Origin: Dehalococcoidia bacterium
GTDB lineage: Bacteria > Chloroflexota > Dehalococcoidia > Tepidiformales > Tepidiformaceae
Assembly (NCBI GenBank): GCA_009841435.1
Contig: VXLW01000120.1
Span: 18,155-82,154 of the forward strand
Length of the DNA: 64,000 nucleotides
Direction of reading: 5' to 3'
This document shows, piece by piece, positions 17,165 through 27,047 of the stretch. The notes beneath the pieces are model-generated. The model did not search any database and was not told the origin of the DNA. It saw only the letters and a program-made list of their open reading frames with translations. The translations under genes were made by a program, and so were the position numbers. How positions within the stretch are numbered: the stretch's first letter is position 1; every line of letters begins with the position of its first letter.

Positions 17165-17647
17165 ATGCCCGAAACGGTGGAGTGCGCCCGCCACGCGGGG
17201 GTCGAGACCGCCCTGCGCTGCAGCCGCTGCGAAGCCCCGATCTGTCCGTCCTGCCTGATCCAGTCGCCCGTGGGGGCGCGCTGCCCGGACTGCGCCCGGG
17301 TGGTGCGAGCGCCCATGTACGTGCTCTCGGGTCAGAACATGCTGCGGGCGGGGCTGGCGTCGGTCGTAGGCGGGGTGGTGATGGGGCTTCTCTGGGCGCT
17401 CATCCTGCTGCCGTTCACACGAGGGTTCTTCGCGCTCATCGTGGGGGTGGCGCTGGGCTACGGCTTCACGCGACTGCTGGAGTTCGCGACGGGCGGGAAG
17501 CGGGGTCCGGGGATGGTGGGGTTCGCGATTGGCGGAATCGTGCTGGCGTGGGTGGTGCTGATCCTGTTCGGCGGGCAGCACTTCGCGCTGTGGGGGCTGG
17601 TGGCGGCGGGGATCGGCGTCTGGTTCGCGTACCAGAACCTGCGGTGA
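17165..17647 (+). CDS. B-box-type zinc-finger membrane protein
   Basis: 160 residues. The N-terminal ~45 residues hold a B-box-like zinc site: CxxH in 'VECARH', CxxC in 'LRCSRC', CxxC in 'PICPSC', and CxxC in 'ARCPDC'. About four transmembrane helices follow ('GLASVVGGVVMGLLWALILL', 'FFALIVGVALGYGF', 'MVGFAIGGIVLAWVVLILF', 'ALWGLVAAGIGVWFAY'). Such proteins are common in Actinobacteria and Chloroflexota; function unknown, possibly a membrane-linked binding module. The start is placed at the second ATG because of the promoter layout; 17156 would add three residues. Confidence 0.75.
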   Translation: MPETVECARHAGVETALRCSRCEAPICPSCLIQSPVGARCPDCARVVRAPMYVLSGQNMLRAGLASVVGGVVMGLLWALILLPFTRGFFALIVGVALGYGFTRLLEFATGGKRGPGMVGFAIGGIVLAWVVLILFGGQHFALWGLVAAGIGVWFAYQNLR

Positions 17648-17699
17648 CGCACAGGTTCTTCAACCACTGCCAACAGCCGCCACCAGGGCTCCGGATAGG

Positions 17700-20051
17700 C
17701 TACTCAGCACGGACGCGGGCGTACCCGAGCACGTCAATCTCGTTTCCGATGAACGGCATCCTGCTCGCATCGGGGAATCCCCAGACCAGAATCACGTAGT
17801 CCGACGGAGCGCCAAGCACCGCCGGGAACCGGAACGTAGCGGTGAACGTCCTGCCGTCCAGTGCGTATTCGCTGGCGACAACGTCGCCCGGGTCGTCGAG
17901 TATCCACCGGCCCGAAACGAGCGAAGGGAGAATCGAGCCCGCATAGTCGTAGTCGTCGGCAGAGCTCAGGTTGAAATTCGTTTGTCCACCCGTTCGCGCA
18001 TCCGCCATGGTTTCCTTTGAGAGAACCGCGTCGCCAAGCAAAGTGCCGCTGAAGGTGACGAATGCGCCGTCTTGGGTTGGGTACTGGTCCCACTGAATCA
18101 GGCCGTGGCTGGTCCGGGTAACGCCCTCGTCAAAGGGACGGCCTTCAGGGGCGTTCAGAGCGCCGGACCAGTGCTTCTCGACGATGGCCAGCTGGCCGTC
18201 GAATACCTCCTGCACCTCCGCGATGCCAGCGGTCTCACTGTCCTCTTCGGTCGTGAGCGCCACCCCGTACAACTCGCGCAGCTTCTGGGTGAACGCCTCG
18301 CGCCCCAACGTCTCCAGCAGCTCCTGGAATAGCATCTGGCCGAGGAAGTAGTTGCAACCGTAGCGTCCCTGCTGCCCCGGCGAAGGATTCCACTCGGCCA
18401 GCATCGCCAGATCGTGGGCCTCGCAGCCGTCGCGGCGGGGCGCGACCAGCAACCCCGGACTCACCCCGGCGTCCACTCCGTACAGGTACTCGAAGACCCG
18501 CGCCACGCCTTCGTCGACCCAACCGCTGTGGCCCCTCCAGAAGAAGTGGGCGATCTCGTGGACGAGGTTCGTTCGGAAAACGAGCGTGTCGTGTGGCGTC
18601 CCGTGCTGCTCGCTGTCCGACAGCAGGCTAAGGGCATAGCCGAAATTCGTTCCGCCGTAGTTCTCGGTGACGGCGTAGTCGTCCAACACGACGACGACGT
18701 GGTCCACGGGCAGGGGGCGCTGCATGATGCGCTCCACGAACTCCACCGTGTCCCTGACGTCATCCACCGTCGCCGGTCGAGACTGGGTGCCGGTGCGGAC
18801 AACGCTGATCTTGAGGTCCGGCGTTTGCTCCGTCGCCGCGAACGCCACTTCGGTGCGTGCGACACCGGGGCCCAGGATGTTGCGGATCGCGCTCGCGGTA
18901 CGGATTGTGCCCGCCGCCACCACGAGGGTCGTCTGGTCATCGGTGATGCCGTCGTGGAAGTCCTGGTGCTCCAGCACGGCGTCCAGGCGGTCGTCTTGCT
19001 GGAAGGCCAAACTCTGGAGGCTACGAAGCGCCAGTACGTCATTGTTCTCGATAGACGCCAGGAAGGGCATGCCGATCACTGCCAGGGCTGCTTCCTCGCT
19101 CCAGTAGTCCAGCGAACGCAGCCATGTAAGCGCCTCACCTTCGACTTCGGTGATGCCGTCCCGGAACCATGGCAGGGCCACCACCGACTCGATGACGGCC
19201 GTGCCCCTGGCATCGTCTTCGTCATCAAGCCAGCTCACTGACCGGATAGCCCTGGCTTCCGTTGCCGTGACCCCATTCCGGAACCACGGCATGGCGAGGA
19301 CGCTAGCGGCGTCGTGCGCGCTGGCGTGGCCCAGCCACTGGAACCACTCAATGGCGTCGGCCTCTACATCGGTCACGTCATCCCGAACCCACCCCAGGGC
19401 CAAAGTGGAACGCAGATTGTCGATGTCCGTCACGCCGATATACAGCAGGTTGTCAACGGCCGTGGTCTCGGTCGCGTTCACACCGTCACTGACCCAGGGC
19501 AGCGTCGTGAGCTGCCCGTGCAGATCCGGGTAATGGTGCTGCAGCCAGCGCAGGTTCTGCGTCTCGGCGAGCGGCTGCGACGGTTCGCCAGACGGAAGCG
19601 GCACATCAAGGGCGATATCGCCGTAGCGGAAGGTGCCGCGGCTGCTCACGCCATCGAGGGTGAGGGGGATGGTGCCGAGCGTGGCCCAACTCCCCGCTTC
19701 GTGGCGAGCGCTCACGTAGATACGGAGCGGGTTCGCAATGTGCTGCCAGACGCGAAGCTGCACGGTTGTCGCCAGGTCCGCGGAGGCCAGCGGCACGTCG
19801 AGAGCGACATCGCCGTAGCGGAAGGTCCGGCGGCTGCTCACGCCGTCGAGGTCGAGGGGGATCGTGCCGAGCGTGGCCCAACTCCCCGCTTCATGGCGGG
19901 CGCTGACATAGATACGGAGCGGGTCTCCGATGCGCTGCCAGACGCGCAGATCTACGGTCGCGGTCGAGTCCTGCGCGCTGGCAGGAAGCACCACTGCGAG
20001 CGCGAGCGCCCCCGCAAGAGTGGCGACGAACCAGCGAGTAGCAGGAGACAT
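17700..20051 (-). CDS. Secreted repeat-containing zinc metalloprotease-like protein
   Basis: 783 residues with a Sec signal peptide (about 1-26, 'LPASAQ' cleavage). Two near-identical ~56-residue repeats follow (33-88 and 97-152; 'LRVWQ' to 'DVALDVPL'). Next come five to six degenerate ~45-residue helical repeats (~175-395) built on 'LPWxxDGVTxxEAxAI'. A gluzincin-like peptidase core has HEIAH at 498-502 with a downstream 'GWVDEGVAR', which supplies a likely third zinc ligand (Glu). The last ~130 residues look like a beta domain. I do not recognise a named family for the whole protein. Exported, likely acting on extracellular protein or the cell surface. Confidence 0.85.
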   Translation of the reverse strand: MSPATRWFVATLAGALALAVVLPASAQDSTATVDLRVWQRIGDPLRIYVSARHEAGSWATLGTIPLDLDGVSSRRTFRYGDVALDVPLASADLATTVQLRVWQHIANPLRIYVSARHEAGSWATLGTIPLTLDGVSSRGTFRYGDIALDVPLPSGEPSQPLAETQNLRWLQHHYPDLHGQLTTLPWVSDGVNATETTAVDNLLYIGVTDIDNLRSTLALGWVRDDVTDVEADAIEWFQWLGHASAHDAASVLAMPWFRNGVTATEARAIRSVSWLDDEDDARGTAVIESVVALPWFRDGITEVEGEALTWLRSLDYWSEEAALAVIGMPFLASIENNDVLALRSLQSLAFQQDDRLDAVLEHQDFHDGITDDQTTLVVAAGTIRTASAIRNILGPGVARTEVAFAATEQTPDLKISVVRTGTQSRPATVDDVRDTVEFVERIMQRPLPVDHVVVVLDDYAVTENYGGTNFGYALSLLSDSEQHGTPHDTLVFRTNLVHEIAHFFWRGHSGWVDEGVARVFEYLYGVDAGVSPGLLVAPRRDGCEAHDLAMLAEWNPSPGQQGRYGCNYFLGQMLFQELLETLGREAFTQKLRELYGVALTTEEDSETAGIAEVQEVFDGQLAIVEKHWSGALNAPEGRPFDEGVTRTSHGLIQWDQYPTQDGAFVTFSGTLLGDAVLSKETMADARTGGQTNFNLSSADDYDYAGSILPSLVSGRWILDDPGDVVASEYALDGRTFTATFRFPAVLGAPSDYVILVWGFPDASRMPFIGNEIDVLGYARVRAE
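19596..19955 (-). repeat. Two 168-bp in-frame direct repeats in the metalloprotease gene
   Basis: Units 19788-19955 and 19596-19763 (period 192 bp) encode residues 33-88 and 97-152. Both contain 'NPLRIYVSARHEAGSW' or its near copy and 'GTFRYGD'. The high identity at both protein and DNA level points to recent duplication of a small beta-rich module. Confidence 0.9.
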
Positions 20052-20076
20052 CCTTCGACTCAGCTGCCGCAGGGCG

Positions 20077-20319
20077 TCAAGCGATGACGGCCATGACCAG
20101 GACGAAGGCGAGCGTGACTACGCTGACGACGGCGACGGCGGCGAGGTCACGGCGGACGTAGCGGTAGTCGGTGGCGACGTGGTGTTCGCGGGGGGTCTGA
20201 TCGGGGATGCTCGCGGCGGTAGCGCCGGCGGGCTGGGGGATGGGGGTCGCGCTGGGACGCGGGAGGGTCGAGGCGCGGTCGCGGCGGCGGCGCTGGCGTC
20301 GGGGGCGACGGGAACTCAT
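20077..20319 (-). CDS. Small single-pass membrane protein
   Basis: 80 residues: an Arg-rich first 20 residues, a Pro/Ala linker, then one C-terminal transmembrane helix ('LAAVAVVSVVTLAFVLVMAVIA') preceded by 'DYRYVRRDL'. I recognise no family. It lies 25 nt upstream of the metalloprotease gene on the same strand. ATG 20319 has no ribosome-binding site; TACGAT (20328-20333) 8 nt upstream could make it leaderless. Confidence 0.6.
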   Translation of the reverse strand: MSSRRPRRQRRRRDRASTLPRPSATPIPQPAGATAASIPDQTPREHHVATDYRYVRRDLAAVAVVSVVTLAFVLVMAVIA

Positions 20320-20429
20320 TGCCAGCGATCGTAACGCGGGCCGGTGTGGCGCGGAAGCACGGAGCGTATCGGTAGAATCTCGCGCACGACCTGATTGAGG
20401 CGTGCCTGTGGGCGCGCAGGAGGCCAGAC

Positions 20430-22396
<1,967 letters not shown>

Positions 22397-22400
<4 letters not shown>

Positions 22401-22771
22401 GGGGCGTCCGGGTTTAGCGGCAGGCGCAGCTGATCGCGCTCCGGAGCGCTGCCGGCGAGCAGGAGCTCGACGGCGGCGACAGCCGCCTCGCGCTGGTCGC
22501 GGGCCTCGGCACGGTCGAGCAGGAGAGGCGCGAGCGCCTCGATGGCGCGGGCGAGCTCGGGATCCTCGGCGCACAGGCGGTCGTGCGCTTCGGCGGCGCT
22601 CAGGCCCTCGGCCCAGTAGCGGCGCACGGCCGCGGCTACGAACGCTCCGCCCAGCACATCGACACGGTCACCCGCCTCGTAGCCTGCTTCGACAAGGGCG
22701 CGCTGGACGATCTCGATGGCCTCGTTGCGGTCGCGGCCGCGCAGGTCGAGGGGGCGGTCCTCCTCGCTCAT
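22397..22771 (-). CDS. Unknown protein downstream of ligD
   Basis: 124 residues, acidic and Ala-rich, predicted helical: '[44 protein letters not shown]' and '[14 protein letters not shown]'. I recognise no family. The start ATG 22771 overlaps the ligD stop (ATGA), so it is the last gene of the Ku/LigD group and may be an accessory factor for it, or simply a passenger. The longer frame reaching 23035 lies inside ligD and is ignored. Confidence 0.7.
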
Positions 22772-25488
22772 GCTTCGATCCCGAGGAGGGCGGTCAGGTC
22801 CTGCTTGGCATCGAGAATGCCGGCCCAGAGGTCGCCGGTTTCGGCGAAGCGCTCGGGGGCGGTGAGCACGGTGAAGTCGGTGGGGTAGAGATCGTCGAGC
22901 TCGTCCCAGCGGACGGGCACGGAGACGGGGGCGCCCGGCTTCGCGCGGGGCGAAAAGATGGCGGCGACGTTCTTGGCGCGGGCGTTCTGGTTGACGTCGA
23001 GGAAGATCTTGCCGGTACGCTTCTCGGAGGCCCACTCGAGGGTGACGTCGCGGGGCATGCGGGCGAGCAGCTCGCCGCTGACGGTCTCGCAGAGGGAGCG
23101 GATGACGGGGTAGGGGAACTGGCGGAGGACGGGCACGTAGATGTGCAGGCCGGTCGCGCCCGACGTCTTCACGTAGGAGGGGAGAGCGGCGGCATCGAGG
23201 ATCTCCTTGAAAGCGCGGGCCACTTCGACCGTCTTGGCGAACGCCTTGCGGTTGAGCTGGGGCTCCTCGCCCGCGGCCTCGTCGCCCCGGTAGATGTAGG
23301 GGTCGAGGTCGAAGAGGAGGAAGTCGGGGTAGTTGAGGACGGATGCCTCGACGTTCTCGCGAGAGCCGGTGAAGTCGCGGGGGAGGCCGTGGGCGTCGGG
23401 CTCGGGCGAGACGCGGGCCATGGTCGCGTGAAACTCGAGGTTGGCAAGCTGCCCCAGCCAGAGCAGCGTCGCGAGGTTGTTGCAGAGCAGGAACTCGCGG
23501 TCGCCGCCGGCGCCCTCGGAGTGGTGGGTCACGGTCTCGACAAAGTCGGGGGGCGGCGCCTCGGAGTGCTTCTGATAGAAGTGCAGTTCGTCGATGCCAT
23601 TGGGGTAGCGGGTGAGGGTGATGAGGCGGTCGCGCAGGTGGGGGAGCATCATCGGGGCGACGGTGGAGAGGTAGCGCAGCAGGTCGCGCTTGGTGACGGC
23701 GCGCTGGGAGCCGTGCTCGGGCCAGAGCGCCTTCCCGAGATTCGTGACCGGAATCTCGTGGCCATCGACGTCGAGCCGCAGCTCCTCGCGATTCTCCTCG
23801 AGTTGGGCCAGCACCGAGGCGACCTGGCTCGAAAGCGGCGGGGCGGTGGGAGGTGCGGGGGCGGGGGACGCCGGTTCCGCGAGGAATACGACGTCCTCGG
23901 GGGCGATGTCGGAGCGGAGGAGCTTGAAGACGGGGGCTCGCAGCAGCCCGGCTGACGTGACCTCGGTGTATTCGACCTCGACGACCAGCTCGGGGCGGAC
24001 GAACGTGGCGTCCTCGGCTTCGGGCGGGGTCTCGGCGAATGGGGAGGCGTCGGTCGTGAGGGCGTCGAGCTGGGCGCGGAGGTCCACGAGCAGGGCATCA
24101 GTGAAGCCACCGCCGGCGCGGCCGCGGTAGGTCAGGGCGCCGTCTTCTTCGCGGGCGGCGAGGAGGAGCGCGCCGAAGGTCGGCTCACGGAGGCCCTCGC
24201 CGGGGGTGAAGCCGGCCACAACGAACTCGGCGGTCTGGCGGGCCTTGATCTTGGCCCAGGAGTCGGAGCGCTTCCCGGGGAGGTAGCGGCTGCCGCGGCG
24301 CTTGGCGACGACGCCTTCGAGCCCAAGCGCGACGGCACCCTCGTAGGCCTCCTTGCCCTCGGCCTGGAAGTGCTCGACGAGGGCGACGGGTCCGACCGGC
24401 AAGAGGACGCGGGCCAGAGCCTCCTTGCGCTCCTCGAGGACGACGCCTGTGAGGTCGAAGCCGTCGAGGTGGAGCAGGTCGAAGGCCATGTACGAGACGG
24501 GGACGCGCGCCTCGGCGCCGGCGATGTCGAGCTCGCCGGCGAGGTTCATGCGCTGCTGGAGGAGCTCGAAGGAGGGGACGCCGCGCTCGTCGAAGGCGCA
24601 GATCTCGCCGTCGTAGACGGCCTCGGCGACGGGCTGGGCAGCGAGGGCGGCGACGAGGCCGGGGTAGGTGGCGGTGAGGTCAGTGCCGCGACGCGAAAAG
24701 AGGCGCGCTTCGCCGCCGGAGACGTGGGCCACGGCGCGGGTGCCGTCGAGCTTCGGCTCGAAGAGCCAGTCGGGGTGCGAGAAGGGCTCGCGGACGCTCG
24801 CCATCATGGGCGGGAGGGAGTCGGGGAAGGGCGCGGCATTCGAGCCATTGAGGGCGTCGGGCGTGTAGTCGGAGGGGGCCCTGCGGTGGCGGGGGAGGCG
24901 GCCGTCGCGGATGTCGTCGAGGCTGAGGCCGGAGACGACGGAGCGATCGAGGGCGGGGAGGTCAGCGTCGGGGTCGGCGAGGGGGTCGTCGTGCTTGAGA
25001 AGGAGCCAATCGGTGGAGGTCTTGACGAGGGACCAGGAACCCTTGAGCTTGCGGCCGCGCATCTGGACGGAGATCTTGCCGGCCTCGATGGCCGCCTCCA
25101 TCGCGGCCTCGGCCTCTTCGCGGGAGGAGAAGTCGAAGACGCGGTCGTGCTCGGGCGCGTAGGTGCCGGCATCCCAGACGATGACCTGCCCGGCGCCGTA
25201 CTGGCCCTTCGGGATGACGCCCTCGAAGGCGGAGTAGGCGATGGGGTGGTCCTCGGTCATGACGGCGTGACGGCGGACGGCGGGGTCGCTGGAGGGACCG
25301 CGGGGCACGGCCCAGGACTTCATGACGCCGCCGACCTCGAGGCGGAGGTCGTAGTGGAGGCGGGTCGCGTCGTGCTTCTGGACGACGAAGGTGAGGGGTC
25401 CGGTGCGGCCCTGGGGGACGGCATCGGGGGGCTCGGGCGTTGCCGCGAAGTCGCGCTTCTCGCGGTATTGGTCGAGGGGCTCGGTCAT
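22768..25488 (-). CDS. ligD: ATP-dependent DNA ligase/polymerase/3'-phosphoesterase LigD
   Basis: 906 residues, three-domain non-homologous end-joining enzyme in order PE-LIG-POL. The phosphoesterase (about 1-190) has 'HDATRLHYDLRLE' and 'GVIPKGQYGAG'. The ligase (~220-530) has nucleotidyl Lys246 in 'EPKLDGTRA'. The primase-polymerase (~590-890) has the metal pair in 'FDLDPY' (D727, D729). It trims, fills and seals broken ends bound by Ku. I chose ATG 25488 (MTEPLDQYREKRDF), where the domain begins; a start 27 nt earlier is possible. Encoded with Ku just upstream on the same strand. Confidence 0.96.
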   Translation of the reverse strand: MTEPLDQYREKRDFAATPEPPDAVPQGRTGPLTFVVQKHDATRLHYDLRLEVGGVMKSWAVPRGPSSDPAVRRHAVMTEDHPIAYSAFEGVIPKGQYGAGQVIVWDAGTYAPEHDRVFDFSSREEAEAAMEAAIEAGKISVQMRGRKLKGSWSLVKTSTDWLLLKHDDPLADPDADLPALDRSVVSGLSLDDIRDGRLPRHRRAPSDYTPDALNGSNAAPFPDSLPPMMASVREPFSHPDWLFEPKLDGTRAVAHVSGGEARLFSRRGTDLTATYPGLVAALAAQPVAEAVYDGEICAFDERGVPSFELLQQRMNLAGELDIAGAEARVPVSYMAFDLLHLDGFDLTGVVLEERKEALARVLLPVGPVALVEHFQAEGKEAYEGAVALGLEGVVAKRRGSRYLPGKRSDSWAKIKARQTAEFVVAGFTPGEGLREPTFGALLLAAREEDGALTYRGRAGGGFTDALLVDLRAQLDALTTDASPFAETPPEAEDATFVRPELVVEVEYTEVTSAGLLRAPVFKLLRSDIAPEDVVFLAEPASPAPAPPTAPPLSSQVASVLAQLEENREELRLDVDGHEIPVTNLGKALWPEHGSQRAVTKRDLLRYLSTVAPMMLPHLRDRLITLTRYPNGIDELHFYQKHSEAPPPDFVETVTHHSEGAGGDREFLLCNNLATLLWLGQLANLEFHATMARVSPEPDAHGLPRDFTGSRENVEASVLNYPDFLLFDLDPYIYRGDEAAGEEPQLNRKAFAKTVEVARAFKEILDAAALPSYVKTSGATGLHIYVPVLRQFPYPVIRSLCETVSGELLARMPRDVTLEWASEKRTGKIFLDVNQNARAKNVAAIFSPRAKPGAPVSVPVRWDELDDLYPTDFTVLTAPERFAETGDLWAGILDAKQDLTALLGIEA

Positions 25489-25609
25489 GTCGAACCCCGG
25501 CGCGGACGCGCCCACGAGGGTAGCGGCACGAACGTGATGGCGAGTGCAATCACAGTGCGATTATCGGGCATAGGGGTGGGGTCACGACGCACGGAGTGAT
25601 CGAGCCGGG

Positions 25610-25819
25610 TCACGAAGTGAGGTACACCGCCAGCAGAAACACCCCGATGAGGCCAACCAGCACAAGCACCACAAACCCGGCGAAGCTCAAAGCCCGAACC
25701 CGACCCAACCTCCTCTGGATGCGAAGCCTCTCCTGGCAGGACCCGCAGATGGCCTCGGAGTCCATGGCCTTCGGCCCCCCACACTTTGAACACTCGCCGT
25801 AGACCCGTGGACTACTCAA
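25610..25819 (-). CDS. Small zinc-ribbon membrane protein between ku and ligD
   Basis: 69 residues: a CxxC...CxxC zinc knuckle ('GECSKCGGP' and 'AICGSCQER') then a basic stretch and one transmembrane helix ('SFAGFVVLVLVGLIGVFLLAVYL'). It starts with TTG at 25819 with GGAG 9 nt upstream; the first internal ATG would delete the first CxxC. It lies 42 nt after ku and 121 nt before ligD on the same strand. No known family function; a link to end joining is only positional. Confidence 0.65.
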   Translation of the reverse strand: MSSPRVYGECSKCGGPKAMDSEAICGSCQERLRIQRRLGRVRALSFAGFVVLVLVGLIGVFLLAVYLTS

Positions 25820-25861
25820 ATGCCCGTGCTCCCCGACAGGACGCTTCCCTGCTCGCCGCCC

Positions 25862-26701
25862 CTACTCGGCGGCGACGGCGGCCTTCTCGTCGGCCATGGC
25901 GCCGTTGTCCGCGGCCGGGGCGGACTCGCCCTCCTTGCGGGCCATCGCGGCCTCAACGCTGGCGCGGAGGGCGGCCATGAGGTCGACGGCGGGCTGCGGC
26001 GCGGCCGCCTCGGGGGTCGCGATCTCCTGCCCCTCGAGCTTGGCGTTGATGATGGTCATCAGGGCTTCGCGGTACTGGTCCTTGTACTTCTCCGGGTCGA
26101 ACGGCTCCTCGAGCATCTCGATGAGCGCGCGGGCCATCTCCATCTCCTCCTCAGAGACCTCGTCGACGGCGACGGACTCGCCGGGATCGCGGATCTCGTC
26201 GGGGTAGTAGAGCGTCTCGAGGATGAGCTGGTCGCCGCGCGCACGGAGAGCGCAGAGGCGCTCCTTCGTGCGGATGGCGACCTTGGCGATGGCGATCAGC
26301 CCCTTCGCCTGCATGGCGCGGATGAGGAGGGAGTAGGGCTTGATGCCCGCGTCCTCGGGAGAGAGGTAGTAGGACTTCTCGTAGTGGACGGGGTCGATCT
26401 CGGCCTCTTCGACGAAGGCGGTGAGCTCGATGGTGTGCTTGGTGGGGAGGGGCAGCTTCTCCAGGTCCTCATCGTCGACGATGACGTAGCGGTCCTTGGC
26501 GTACTCGTAGCCCTTCACGATCTCCTCGTAGGGCACTTCCTGCTCCTCGACCGGGTCCCAGCGGAGCATGCGGACGCGGGTGTTCGTGTCGCGGCGGAGC
26601 TGGCGAAAGCCGATGTCCTTGCTCTCGGTGGCGGGGAAGAGGCGGATGGGGATGCTCACCATGCCGAAGCTGATGACACCCTTCCAGATGGCTCGGGGCA
26701 T
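25862..26701 (-). CDS. ku: DNA end-binding protein Ku
   Basis: 279 residues, standard bacterial Ku: a homodimeric ring that threads onto double-strand ends and recruits LigD. The start 'MPRAIWKGVISFGMVSIPIRL' and 'YEKSYYLSPEDAG...KPYSLL' are diagnostic. The C-terminal ~55 residues form a low-complexity Ala/Glu tail that may contact LigD or DNA. GGAGG lies 6 nt before ATG 26701. First gene of the minus-strand group ku, zinc-ribbon protein, ligD, unknown. Confidence 0.97.
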   Translation of the reverse strand: MPRAIWKGVISFGMVSIPIRLFPATESKDIGFRQLRRDTNTRVRMLRWDPVEEQEVPYEEIVKGYEYAKDRYVIVDDEDLEKLPLPTKHTIELTAFVEEAEIDPVHYEKSYYLSPEDAGIKPYSLLIRAMQAKGLIAIAKVAIRTKERLCALRARGDQLILETLYYPDEIRDPGESVAVDEVSEEEMEMARALIEMLEEPFDPEKYKDQYREALMTIINAKLEGQEIATPEAAAPQPAVDLMAALRASVEAAMARKEGESAPAADNGAMADEKAAVAAE

Positions 26702-26744
26702 TGCACGCCTCCGGGAATGCCAACTTATGTCGGCAGCACCTGTC

Positions 26745-26774
26745 AGTGTACGACCACTGGCGCATGTAGGTCAG
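26745..26774 (-). promoter_or_regulatory. Candidate promoter for ku
   Basis: On the minus strand CTGACC (26769-26774) and TACACT (26745-26750) are separated by 18 nt, placing a start about 37 nt before ATG 26701. Moderate match to sigma-70 elements. Confidence 0.35.
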
Positions 26775-26800
26775 ATCACGGCGGGGGGCTCCATAACGCG

Positions 26801-26809
26801 TGATAAACT
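26801..26809 (+). promoter_or_regulatory. Extended -10 promoter for the riboswitch-kamA transcript
   Basis: TGA plus TAAACT (26804-26809) is an extended -10 element. Transcription would start near 26816, exactly where the riboswitch P1 stem begins. No clear -35 box. Together with the ku promoter, this makes the 346-bp gap (26702-27047) a divergent control region filled mostly by the riboswitch. Confidence 0.45.
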
Positions 26810-26816
26810 GGAAGGG

Positions 26817-26942
26817 CCGAATCTTCGCGCGACTCACTCGGGTCGCTCGGGGAGCGGGGGACCCATTGTTGGGGTGAAGTGCGCGAGAGCGTACAGGCGA
26901 TCTCCGACGCCGAACCCGTCAGCTAACCCCGCAGGCGTTCGG
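26817..26942 (+). ncRNA. ydaO/yuaA-type cyclic di-AMP riboswitch
   Basis: The conserved blocks of the ydaO class occur in order and spacing: GCGGGGGACCCA (26854-26865), TTGGGGTGAA (26869-26878), CCGAACCCGTCAGCTAACCCC (split here: CCGAACCCGTC then AGCTAACCCC, 26910-26930) and GCAGGCGTTCGG (26931-26942). P1 can form from CCGAA (26817-26821) with TTCGG (26938-26942); GCGAC...GTCGC (~26829-26845) gives an inner hairpin. This class binds c-di-AMP and usually shuts expression off. The downstream gene is kamA-like. Confidence 0.88.
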
Positions 26943-27019
26943 AGGCTCGCGACTACGCGACCAGCCTCCCAGTCGGTGGTTTCGAGCAGAGATCGCCCGC
27001 CCCCGCCCCATTGGCGGGG
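26941..27019 (+). promoter_or_regulatory. Expression-platform hairpins between riboswitch and kamA
   Basis: Two strong hairpins follow the aptamer. The first is GGAGGC-TCGCG (26941-26951) pairing with CGCGA-...GCCTCC (26956-26969); its 5' strand shares GG with the riboswitch P1, so the two are mutually exclusive. The second is CCCCGCC (27001-27007) with GGCGGGG (27013-27019), ending 12 nt before the ribosome-binding site AGAGGAGG (27032-27039). Neither is followed by a T-run, so Rho- or translation-level control is possible. Confidence 0.5.
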
Positions 27020-27047
27020 TATACAGTAGCCAGAGGAGGCACCCTTT

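Noticed and set aside
24370..25599. 409-residue plus-strand ORF opposite ligD
   Set aside because: Gly/Val/Glu-rich mirror of LigD codons; no recognisable fold.
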